DNA of 12,609 nt from Candidatus Hydrothermarchaeota archaeon (GTDB lineage: Archaea; Hydrothermarchaeota; Hydrothermarchaeia; Hydrothermarchaeales; WAQR01), in contig WAQR01000067.1 in NCBI GenBank assembly GCA_015520145.1, positions 1 through 12,609 of the forward strand, read 5' to 3'. Below are positions 6,002-12,609 of this stretch, piece after piece. Numbering within the stretch: position 1 is the first letter of the stretch; every line of letters starts with the position of its first letter. The position numbers and the translations under genes were made by a program. Below the pieces are notes generated by a model. The model made no database searches, was not told the DNA's origin, and saw only the letters and a list, made by a program, of their open reading frames with translations.

Positions 6002-6979
6002 ATGGGTATAAGGATTGCAGTTATATTCTTATTATTTTTTTCCCTGCCTGCGCCTCTATTCGCACAGCAGTGCAACGACCTGGCGGGTGAAATAAGGACC
6101 ATATCATCCAGGTCATTTGACGATTACCCCGGGCTAAATGATATGAAGCAGGATATCTTATTGATACTTTATGGAAGGGAGAGGACGGCGTGTCCTGATG
6201 AGATAATATCACTTGCAAAAGGTACGAAAGATTTCATCATGGATTTTGACCGGGCCTACGAGCTGTCCAAATCAAATATCCCTGAAGAGAATATAAAGGC
6301 GGTTGAGATTGCCAAGAAATTGAAAACTGACGCCAGTACCCTGGAAGAGATACAAAAGGCAGGTGATTTCGGGGTTGAGGCCGAGGATATTGTAAATTCT
6401 GCACACATGGCAATCAGGGATTTCCTGCTCGTACTTGGTGAGACCCACGCAAGAGAGGCGGAGAATACCGATGTTACAGGTGAGAGGATAATGCAGTATA
6501 AACAGGCGTATCTTGCCTACGATGCCGCAGGTGAGTCTCTTGATGCTGCCAGTAACAGGATAAAGTGGGAGGTACTGGAAAAACAGTATACAGATGACAT
6601 GGCAAAGGCAGACGCGCTTTTCCAGGCAGCAGAATCCGATTACAGGACTGCGGTTTCACTTGCAGGAAAAGATGGTTTCTTTTCAAAAGTTAGAGCGTAT
6701 GTGTTGATGAGGGCTGCCACAATTAATCTTGGTGAGGCCAGGGTCTATTACACATACCATCACGAAAACGCCAAGATTACTTCAACTGATGAGAATATTG
6801 CCAAAATTACTGACAGGATGAATGTCCTGAAAAGACAGCTTGCAATTTATTTCATTGTTATTACAATCATCTTTTGCGCGATATTCATCTACCTCATCCA
6901 CAGGCTGAAGGCATGGTACAGGGATACCTACGATTACAACCTGGGAAACGAGCTTGTCGAGGTGAGCGGGAATGAATAG
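6002..6979 (+). CDS. secreted helical protein with C-terminal membrane anchor
   Basis: I do not recognise a named family. The 325 residues begin with a signal peptide (MGIRIAVIFLLFFSLPAPLFA, cleavage probably near residue 21). A mostly alpha-helical, Ala/Glu/Lys-rich ectodomain of about 255 residues follows. A single membrane span lies at about 281-299, with the basic stretch HRLKAWYR on its cytoplasmic side and a 20-residue acidic tail. Cys24 and Cys64 could form a disulfide. There is no N-glycosylation sequon, in contrast to its partner. The stop codon overlaps the next gene by 8 bp (6972-6979), so the two are almost certainly co-translated and may form one membrane complex. The helical part could be TPR-like, but no clear repeat register is visible. 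Confidence 0.85.
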   Translation: MGIRIAVIFLLFFSLPAPLFAQQCNDLAGEIRTISSRSFDDYPGLNDMKQDILLILYGRERTACPDEIISLAKGTKDFIMDFDRAYELSKSNIPEENIKAVEIAKKLKTDASTLEEIQKAGDFGVEAEDIVNSAHMAIRDFLLVLGETHAREAENTDVTGERIMQYKQAYLAYDAAGESLDAASNRIKWEVLEKQYTDDMAKADALFQAAESDYRTAVSLAGKDGFFSKVRAYVLMRAATINLGEARVYYTYHHENAKITSTDENIAKITDRMNVLKRQLAIYFIVITIIFCAIFIYLIHRLKAWYRDTYDYNLGNELVEVSGNE

Positions 6980-9062
6980 TAGAGTACTGGCACTCGTAAC
7001 AATAACGGTCGTCCTTCTGGCGGTACCGGGAGTCATCTCTGCAATTTATACCGATGTCACTCCCTTAATGGATAATAATCAAGTGTATGTTGATTTTATT
7101 TTTAACGCACCAAAAGGTAAGACAACGGAGTTTCCGATTGAAAGGACGGTGAAGTTCTGCAATTACAACAATGAAACAGACAAGCCAGAACAATACATCT
7201 CTGTTTCCGAGCTCGACATGTCCGTAGATATCGAGGGTATTTCAGCAACACCTGAGAAAAAATCTTTCACAGTACCTCCTGGTGACCCCGAGCCTAACTG
7301 TGAGGACATAACGGTGACCTTCAAGGCCTCATCTTCGATGGAGGAAGGGGAGTACCCAGGCACACTTAACATCAAAGGGACAAATGTCAAAGAGACCGAT
7401 ATAACCATATATGTCGAGATAACCTACCCACCTGCCACCATAAACGTGACCTGGGGCCAGGAGGACTGGGGAAATCTTAAAGCGAATTCCACGAGCACGC
7501 ACGTCCTGACCGTATCAGAAGTCATGGGCTACGACTCTGCCGACAATGTCACAGTCACCCTCAGCACGAAAGGCCCGATTGCACTCTCTTATGACGGAGA
7601 AATCGGATTCCTCGGTGCAACTAAGACCGCGCCCATAAAAGTAAACGTCAGCGTGCCGTCAAAGTCACTAAAACCCGGGCAATACACTGTAAAACCCGAG
7701 GTAACATCCAGCAGCCCGATAAAAAAAGAAATCACAGACGCAAGATATAAAATACCCTATCCAGAAATGACCCTGTCTTTAAGCGAACTGGACTTTGGGA
7801 AAATAACCTTCGAACCCGGCAGGGAATCATCGGTAAAGACGCTTGTCATAAACGAGAGCGGGGGCTTTACCCCTATCGAGGGTCTAAAGGCCACCCTGAT
7901 CTCAGGTGAAGAGGGGTGGATATCCTTCAATGTGAGTGACTATATCCCTCCAAACGAGTCAAAGGAATTCGATTTTATGGTCTTCCTCCCGCCCCAGGCG
8001 AGTCTTGGAACAAAAAACTGGGTCATCAGACTGAGCACCGATTATGCAGGAAACCGGGACATCAAAAGCAGGGTCATAGTCTATTTCCCTGGTATTGAGA
8101 GGGCTATCGAATATCTGAATAACCAGAGCCCCTTACCAGAATATCCAGATACAGGCGAACTGCTGGAAAACAATATCCTGCTCCTTGAAAAGACAAAAGA
8201 AAAAAACGAGATTAGAAAGATCTCCATGGCAATGTCAGTATACAGCGGTACACGGACATTTTTGAACAACCTCAGACAGGCTGCCACAAGCAAAGAGAAC
8301 GGGGATCTCAACAGGGCAGGAGATATGATAATACGTGCAAACGCTGCACTAAATAAGATAAAAATAGGCGATGGAAATCTCGACGATGCAGAACTGAAGC
8401 TGTATTCCACAAGATGCGTCGATCTGGCAGACAGGATATGGAACACAGCATCCAGCGACATACTCTCAACTCTCAAGAGTCAGGCAAAGCTTGATAAAGA
8501 AACCAACTACAAGTCAACCGCCCTGTATTATCGAAGGATAAGTGAGATCTACTCAATCAGGCAGGATAAGGCAAATGCTGAAAAATATTCAAAAGAAGAG
8601 AAAGAGATGGAGAACCGATATAAGGATTCACTTATCCAGGCATCGGCACTGAAAACAGAGGCAGACGAGGACATAAAAAATGCCAGGGCGCGGATGTTTG
8701 GTATTGACAGCACCTATATCGTTTTAAATCCTGTCTTTTATGATTTTGTCTCTAAGAGCTACAAGACCGCTATTGAGAAATATACACGGGCCGAGGAACT
8801 GTATCGAAATGCAGGGGAATTAAATGATGCCGCCCTCCTCTCTGACACCGTCCAGGAACTGACAAAACAAAAAGAGATGATATACAGGTCGTTCATTGTT
8901 TATGGAAGTTTCCTGGCATTATTATTTGTCTGGTTTGTAGTAAGGGTCAGCATCGGCTGGCAGAGGTTCAAGCAGGACGAGAGGGAGGAGGCACTTGGAG
9001 AAATCGTCCTTGGCGGGAAAGGAGAGAAAGAAAGGGAGAAAGTCGACAAAAGTCAAAGATAA
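6972..9062 (+). CDS. large surface glycoprotein-like protein: beta-sandwich plus helical ectodomain, C-terminal membrane anchor
   Basis: No named family recognised. The 696 residues start with a signal peptide (MNSRVLALVTITVVLLAVPGVISA). Residues 25-373 are rich in beta-strand patterns typical of Ig-like or CARDB-like domains, with at least two units (for example PGQYTVKPEVTSS at 235-247 and SELDFGKITFEPGRESSVKT at 271-290). Residues 375-637 are helical and charged, possibly TPR-like (YYRRISEIYSIRQDKANAEKY). One membrane span lies at 640-662, followed by a highly charged 34-residue tail. Nine N-x-S/T sequons occur at N67, N158, N172, N192, N225, N294, N320, N328 and N384, all before or just after the beta/helical boundary, which suggests heavy surface glycosylation. 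A good Shine-Dalgarno GAGGTGA (6959-6965) lies inside the upstream gene. The 3' end overlaps the convergent deacetylase-like gene by 10 bp. Confidence 0.87.
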   Translation: MNSRVLALVTITVVLLAVPGVISAIYTDVTPLMDNNQVYVDFIFNAPKGKTTEFPIERTVKFCNYNNETDKPEQYISVSELDMSVDIEGISATPEKKSFTVPPGDPEPNCEDITVTFKASSSMEEGEYPGTLNIKGTNVKETDITIYVEITYPPATINVTWGQEDWGNLKANSTSTHVLTVSEVMGYDSADNVTVTLSTKGPIALSYDGEIGFLGATKTAPIKVNVSVPSKSLKPGQYTVKPEVTSSSPIKKEITDARYKIPYPEMTLSLSELDFGKITFEPGRESSVKTLVINESGGFTPIEGLKATLISGEEGWISFNVSDYIPPNESKEFDFMVFLPPQASLGTKNWVIRLSTDYAGNRDIKSRVIVYFPGIERAIEYLNNQSPLPEYPDTGELLENNILLLEKTKEKNEIRKISMAMSVYSGTRTFLNNLRQAATSKENGDLNRAGDMIIRANAALNKIKIGDGNLDDAELKLYSTRCVDLADRIWNTASSDILSTLKSQAKLDKETNYKSTALYYRRISEIYSIRQDKANAEKYSKEEKEMENRYKDSLIQASALKTEADEDIKNARARMFGIDSTYIVLNPVFYDFVSKSYKTAIEKYTRAEELYRNAGELNDAALLSDTVQELTKQKEMIYRSFIVYGSFLALLFVWFVVRVSIGWQRFKQDEREEALGEIVLGGKGEKEREKVDKSQR

Positions 9063-10045
9063 AGATCTATCTCTTCGCCAGGCTCGAGTCTCGGCAGCAC
9101 TGCGTATGCAGTATCATCGTCGACCACAATCCTTGCCGCACCAAGAACAGACTTTTTGGGTTTTATCTTAACGGTTGCCCCGTTAACCGGTCTTTTGCCA
9201 TTGTTTTTCACACGGATTTTGTTTCCATCGACTTCCAGTTCCAGACCCTCTCTGACAGTCCACCAGTCAGCAACTTCCGTTCCAGTCGCAAACCAGACTC
9301 TCCTTGATTTTGCAAAGTTCAGGAATCTGGACAGGTTTTGAAGGTGTTTGCTGGTTTTTTCCATATGCCCGTAAAATGTGAACATGGCATCTTTCTCATA
9401 GCTCTGCTGGAACAGTATGTAGGCAGGGATTGTCGAATACTCAAGCGATCTCTCGTCCCAGTAGAGATCGAAATTCAAAGATACAGGTACTTCAATGATG
9501 CCCCCTATCCTGTACGGCAGGAATCCAAATGACTGTGACGAATCGTATTTGTATCCAAGCTCTTCAAGTATCATGTAGGTTGCTTCGTTGGTCTCAAGAT
9601 ACGGCGCCCTGAATCCTGTGGGGTTGAATCCCTCGTCCCTCAGCCATCTGTCAGCCTTTTCTATCTCTTCCATCTGGAACTCTTCTCTCAGGTCTCCATC
9701 CTTCCAGTCAGCCTGGTAGAAACCCATATTTCCAACCTCAAAATCTCTTAGAGGTTCCAGGTCTCCTGCATGGCCGTCGTAATATCCTGCAACTACAAAA
9801 AATGTCGCATTGGCACCATTTTCCCTGATAACATCGACCACGTCTCTAATCTGAGAGGCATCTGCCTGCTCGGTCTCGAAGACCATATAAACAGCAGACC
9901 TGTAGCCGTCCGGCCAGTTTGCCAGTGTTATCTCAGGTGGGCTGATATCAGATGGGCTAAAACAGCCGGAAGTGAGTGATAGGACTAGGAACAGGGATAA
10001 TAAACATAATCCAGATACCTTCGATTCCCTCACTTTGGTCATCAT
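9053..10045 (-). CDS. polysaccharide deacetylase-fold (NodB/CE4) lipoprotein, probably catalytically altered
   Basis: CE4 enzymes remove acetyl groups from surface polysaccharides with a metal-bound Asp/His/His site. Counting from the ATG at 10045 the protein has 330 residues. It shows a lipoprotein signal (GLCLLSLFLVLSLTSGC), a NodB-like domain and a C-terminal beta domain of about 65 residues. The fold is indicated by ANATFFVVAGYYDGH, the motif-3-like FRAPYLETNEATYMILEELGY, YDSSQSFGF, and a late FYGHMEK. The usual TFDDG motif reads VFETE, and the H-x3-H motif (GNHxYxHP) reads GNMGFYQA, so the metal ligands are missing. Activity as a standard deacetylase is doubtful. An upstream in-frame TTG at 10072 is possible, but the tandem ATG (10045 or 10042) fits the signal peptide and the TATA-like TTTTTAAG at 10078-10085 better. 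It converges with the 6972-9062 gene. Confidence 0.85.
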   Translation of the reverse strand: MMTKVRESKVSGLCLLSLFLVLSLTSGCFSPSDISPPEITLANWPDGYRSAVYMVFETEQADASQIRDVVDVIRENGANATFFVVAGYYDGHAGDLEPLRDFEVGNMGFYQADWKDGDLREEFQMEEIEKADRWLRDEGFNPTGFRAPYLETNEATYMILEELGYKYDSSQSFGFLPYRIGGIIEVPVSLNFDLYWDERSLEYSTIPAYILFQQSYEKDAMFTFYGHMEKTSKHLQNLSRFLNFAKSRRVWFATGTEVADWWTVREGLELEVDGNKIRVKNNGKRPVNGATVKIKPKKSVLGAARIVVDDDTAYAVLPRLEPGEEIDLYL

Positions 10046-10077
10046 TTTTCTCGTATGAGGTTTGTTGCTCAACCCAA

Positions 10078-10123
10078 CTTAAAAACCTTTCCTTAAACTC
10101 GGTCTTAACTCGGTCTTTTTAAG
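10078..10123 (-). promoter_or_regulatory. upstream region of the deacetylase-like gene with 11-bp tandem repeat
   Basis: On the plus strand AACTCGGTCTT occurs twice head to tail (10096-10106 and 10107-10117). Two minus-strand TATA-like elements flank it: CTTAAAAAG at 10115-10123 and TTTTTAAG at 10078-10085. The second lies about 37 nt before the ATG at 10045, giving a short leader. The repeats sit just upstream of that element, where an archaeal activator or repressor dimer could bind with both half-sites on one DNA face. Confidence 0.5.
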
Positions 10124-10145
10124 TCCCTTTCTATCTCTCTACGTT

Positions 10146-11387
10146 CTAAGTCGATTTTATAAAATAGTAGTGGAGCGGATTTTTTATCTTCCTGCAGATG
10201 TCGTCAGGTCTGCACAGACCCGGTGCTTCCCGCCGGATTTTCTCGCAGTTCGAAGGGAAATACCATTTGGAAGCCCCTGAATTTTCAAGTCTGATGTCCT
10301 TGGTAAGGCCGAGCCCCAGGTGATAGGAGATGTTCATCTTCTCCTGCGGCTGGTCATCGAAAAGTGGAGGACTGCACCTCTCTGCGGCCTGGTATATCAG
10401 GGGTACAATCTCTTCTGTGAGTATCTTCTCGTCTTTGATGAAGTCAGAGATTTTAGGGTTATCGACCCTGGGTGGAGCGATTCTCGCATAGGATAGAAAG
10501 GATGTCAGGAGGACACTTATCCCGTAATTTCTTGATCCTGAGGTCACACCGTTCATGACAGTTGAGATACAGGGCGGGAAATTTTCAAAAGAGAGTTCTT
10601 TCGCCTTACCAGATGCAAAAGACGCTGCCCTGAACCTTTCTTTTGATGCCTCGGTTAAAGCACTGGCAATCTCTTTTATCCTCTCGTCGATTTCAACCCC
10701 TTTTGACCTGGTATAAATCTTGCTGATGTACTCAAAAACCTCGACAGCTACCAGCCTGGAATACAGTTCGATTAGGTCGAGCAGGCTCACTAAGACCAGC
10801 CCACCTTTTATGTACCAGTCGGTCAGTCTCATCTCTTTGTGTTTTAGAAGCGGGAGGAAGGTCTTCCACGGGACACCGTATTTCCTATCGCGTATCCCGT
10901 CAAGTACACCTCTGCTTTTCTGCATATCGACCGTCCCTCTTCCACCTCGTATCTTGTCTGGGGACTGGGATTCTGCGAATATCTCTTTTTTATCAAAGAC
11001 CTCTTCACCAAGGTGCAGTGTTTCGGTTTCTCTATCGTATATCCCTTCTGTGATATTGAATTTGTCTGCAAGCTGCCGCAGAAGCCGGGTCGCTCCAAGT
11101 TCTGATTCGATATTTTCAAGTTTTTTTCTCGTGCTCTTGTAGACCATCTCTTTTACAAATCTCACTTCGACAGAATATGGGGTAAAAAGCAGACCGGCAC
11201 TTAGGAAAATGAGGTGCAGCGAGAGGGTGTCCTCTACAGATCCCAGGGTTGCGGTATCCAGTTTTTTGGATAGTATCCTTTTTTTTGATAACTCGAATAT
11301 CGCATCAGGGAGGTCTGGAATCGAGGAATATCTTTTTACGATTTTCTTGGCTTCGGCAGAGAGGGGGTTTATTGAATACTGCCACAT
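10146..11387 (-). CDS. priL: DNA primase large subunit PriL
   Basis: PriL is the regulatory, iron-sulfur subunit of the archaeal/eukaryotic-type primase. It helps the catalytic subunit PriS begin and count primers at replication forks. The 413 residues have a helical N-terminal domain (1-about 250) and the conserved C-terminal 4Fe-4S domain. The likely cluster ligands are Cys273 in NFPPCI, Cys381 in PSNCEKIR, Cys392 in PGLC and Cys398 in DDIC, followed by the typical INPL-YYF-like end (KNPLHYYF). The RNYGISVLLTSFL stretch at 286-298 is also characteristic. Length is normal to slightly long. PriS is not in the window. The ATG has no Shine-Dalgarno; a TATA-like AAATATATCT lies about 28 nt upstream, suggesting leaderless expression divergent from queH. 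Confidence 0.95.
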   Translation of the reverse strand: MWQYSINPLSAEAKKIVKRYSSIPDLPDAIFELSKKRILSKKLDTATLGSVEDTLSLHLIFLSAGLLFTPYSVEVRFVKEMVYKSTRKKLENIESELGATRLLRQLADKFNITEGIYDRETETLHLGEEVFDKKEIFAESQSPDKIRGGRGTVDMQKSRGVLDGIRDRKYGVPWKTFLPLLKHKEMRLTDWYIKGGLVLVSLLDLIELYSRLVAVEVFEYISKIYTRSKGVEIDERIKEIASALTEASKERFRAASFASGKAKELSFENFPPCISTVMNGVTSGSRNYGISVLLTSFLSYARIAPPRVDNPKISDFIKDEKILTEEIVPLIYQAAERCSPPLFDDQPQEKMNISYHLGLGLTKDIRLENSGASKWYFPSNCEKIRREAPGLCRPDDICRKIKNPLHYYFIKST

Positions 11388-11410
11388 GGATTTAGATATG
11401 GAGTTGAATT

Positions 11411-11420
11411 AGATATATTT
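11411..11420 (-). promoter_or_regulatory. TATA-like box of priL
   Basis: Read on the minus strand this is AAATATATCT, centred about 28 nt upstream of the priL ATG (11387), with no purine-rich ribosome-binding site in between. It fits a leaderless promoter. Confidence 0.55.
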
Positions 11421-11489
11421 TTCGTATTTGATGCTCCAATACACGGCGAATTCCATAGTTGAGATAGCAGAAAAGATGGCAGAAATGAA

Positions 11490-11500
11490 TTTATAATAAA
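11490..11500 (+). promoter_or_regulatory. TATA-like box of queH
   Basis: TTTATAATAAA is centred 26 nt upstream of the ATG at 11521. The stretch between contains AAGGGG, but about 16 nt from the ATG, too far for a standard ribosome-binding site, so a leaderless transcript is likely. The spacing supports the ATG at 11521 over the later in-frame ATG at residue 16. Confidence 0.55.
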
Positions 11501-11520
11501 AAGGGGATTATAATATATTT

Positions 11521-12108
11521 ATGTCTGTAGATGGTGTTAAGTTAGGCGTTTTCGACAGCCCCATGGTCACGAAGACCCCGCTACTCCTTCATGTATGTTG
11601 CGCTCCTTGCTCGACGTATGTCATTGAGACCTTAAAAGATGAGTTTAACCTTGTGGCATATTTTTATAATCCGAATATCCATCCAGAGGAAGAGTACCAG
11701 AAGCGGCTTGATGAACTGATACGTTTTGCTGAGAAGATGAATGTTCCTGTGTTTGAAGGCGAATATGACAAAGATAGATGGCTAAATGCAGTAAAAGGTC
11801 ATGAGAATGATAGAGAGGGCGGTGAAAGATGCGAGATCTGCTATAAGTTGAGAATGGAAGACACTGCAATATTTGCAGTAAAAAATGGATTTATGTATTT
11901 TGGGACAGTCCTCTCAGCAAGCCCACATAAGGACGCTGAGGTGATAAACAGGATAGGTGAGGAGATTTCAAGAAAATATGATATAAATTTTTATCAGGCA
12001 GATTTTAAAAGGGAAGGTGGATTTAAGGAGAGTGTTGAGCTCAGCAAGAAGTATGGACTTTACAGGCAGAAGTACTGCGGATGTATCTATTCGATACCGG
12101 AACGATAG
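11521..12108 (+). CDS. queH: QueH-family epoxyqueuosine reductase
   Basis: QueH (formerly DUF208) reduces epoxyqueuosine to queuosine in tRNA, replacing the cobalamin-dependent QueG in many bacteria. It uses a 4Fe-4S cluster with an adjacent metal. The 195 residues are of family length and keep the signature cysteines: LLLHVCCAPC (Cys26, Cys27, Cys30), GERCEICYKLR (Cys104, Cys107), and the late CGC motif (Cys186, Cys188) in YCGCIYS. YNPNIHPEEEYQKR and SASPHKD are further family landmarks. The first 15-20 residues precede the usual start of the domain. Archaea generally carry archaeosine rather than queuosine, so the true substrate in this organism is uncertain. It is divergent from priL; no queuosine or preQ1 gene is nearby. 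Confidence 0.9.
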   Translation: MSVDGVKLGVFDSPMVTKTPLLLHVCCAPCSTYVIETLKDEFNLVAYFYNPNIHPEEEYQKRLDELIRFAEKMNVPVFEGEYDKDRWLNAVKGHENDREGGERCEICYKLRMEDTAIFAVKNGFMYFGTVLSASPHKDAEVINRIGEEISRKYDINFYQADFKREGGFKESVELSKKYGLYRQKYCGCIYSIPER

Positions 12109-12245
12109 GTGGTGGGAGCCGGATTAAAAGGCAGGTGAATACTAAAATGTAGAAAAAACATTCTGTGCTAGATAGTAATAGAAAGCTGGTATTTGTGACA
12201 TAATCTTTAAGTAAGTGAATCATAAATAAGGTTTCAGGTATACTC

Positions 12246-12609
12246 ATGCATGCGACATTGGTTTTGGAAGACGGGACAGTGGTAGAAGGGGACGGATTTG
12301 GTGCAGAGAGAGAGGTCGTCGGTGAAGCGGTCTTCAACACGAGTATGTCAGGCTATCAGGAGGCACTGACTGATCCCAGCTACAGCGGCCAGATACTCAT
12401 GCTCACCTATCCGATGATAGGTAACTATGGGATAAACCCAGACGACTTCGAATCTGACAGGATACGGGTTGAAGGGTTCGCGGTCAGAGAGTGGTGTATT
12501 ACACCAAGTCACAGAAGTGTAAAGGAAACAATTGACGAGTTCTTAAAACGGCACGATGTCCCGGGTATTTCAGGGATAGATACGAGGGCGTTGACGATAA
12601 AGATCAGGA
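12246..12609 (+). CDS. carA: carbamoyl-phosphate synthase small chain, N-terminal part (cut by window edge)
   Basis: CarA is the glutaminase subunit of carbamoyl-phosphate synthase. It releases ammonia from glutamine and channels it to CarB for arginine and pyrimidine synthesis. Only the first 121 codons of a protein that is normally about 360-380 residues are in the window. The N-terminal domain is clear: LVLEDGTVVEGDGFG, GEAVFNTSMSGYQEALTDPSY, GQILMLTYPMIGNYG, and GISGIDTRALTIKIR at the end. The class I glutaminase domain with its catalytic cysteine would lie beyond the edge. TATA-like candidates are ATCTTTAAGTA (12203-12213) and CATAAATAAG (12221-12230), either of which gives a very short or no leader. 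The 137 bp separating it from queH show no gene. Confidence 0.95.
   Translation, partial: MHATLVLEDGTVVEGDGFGAEREVVGEAVFNTSMSGYQEALTDPSYSGQILMLTYPMIGNYGINPDDFESDRIRVEGFAVREWCITPSHRSVKETIDEFLKRHDVPGISGIDTRALTIKIR

Noticed and set aside
11527..11537. GTAGATGGTGT at the queH start matches the repeat upstream of the TorD-like gene (3778-3789)
   Set aside because: It is inside codons 3-6 of queH (VDGV) and only one copy is present. An 11-base match in 12.6 kb could well be chance, and the position gives no common regulatory layout.
12146..12162. AATGT...ACATT stem-loop downstream of queH as a terminator
   Set aside because: The stem is only 5 bp of A/T-rich pairs with no T-run after it, too weak to call.

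Overview
The window looks like chromosomal DNA of a euryarchaeon. The main evidence is an archaeal/eukaryotic-type primase large subunit (PriL) with its four iron-sulfur cysteines, an archaeal-type phosphoenolpyruvate synthase, a VapB/VapC pair of archaeal type, and TATA-like boxes centred about 26-28 nt upstream of several start codons, the geometry expected of leaderless archaeal transcripts. A relative of methanogens or anaerobic methane/alkane oxidisers would fit, but that is inference; no lineage marker gene is present.

Left part (1-3818): ppsA (192-2471, +) feeds gluconeogenesis. It converges with a vapBC toxin-antitoxin operon (2479-3142, -) whose promoter lies inside a 20-bp imperfect palindrome. 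Beyond it is a 676-bp gene-poor stretch. It holds a second copy of the last 32 bp of the vapC region (a vapC 3' remnant), one doubtful 59-aa reading frame, and four separate short perfect tandem duplications of 9-12 bp.

Middle part (3819-5924, +): a two-gene unit encodes an enlarged TorD/DmsD-type molybdoenzyme chaperone and a MoaA-like radical SAM protein. The MoaA-like protein keeps the SAM-cluster site but has a rearranged second cluster site and no C-terminal Gly-Gly. No molybdoenzyme lies in the window.

Envelope part (6002-10045): two overlapping genes encode secreted, C-terminally anchored membrane proteins. The first is a small, all-helical ectodomain. The second is a large beta-sandwich plus helical ectodomain with nine N-glycosylation sequons. 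They converge, with a 10-bp overlap, on a lipoprotein of the polysaccharide deacetylase (CE4) fold that has lost most canonical catalytic and metal-binding residues. Together they suggest a cell-surface module with no function I can name.

Right part (10146-12609): priL (-), divergent from queH (+, epoxyqueuosine reductase family), then the first 121 codons of carA (+, carbamoyl-phosphate synthase small chain), cut by the window edge. No rRNA, tRNA, CRISPR array, insertion sequence or clear riboswitch was seen.
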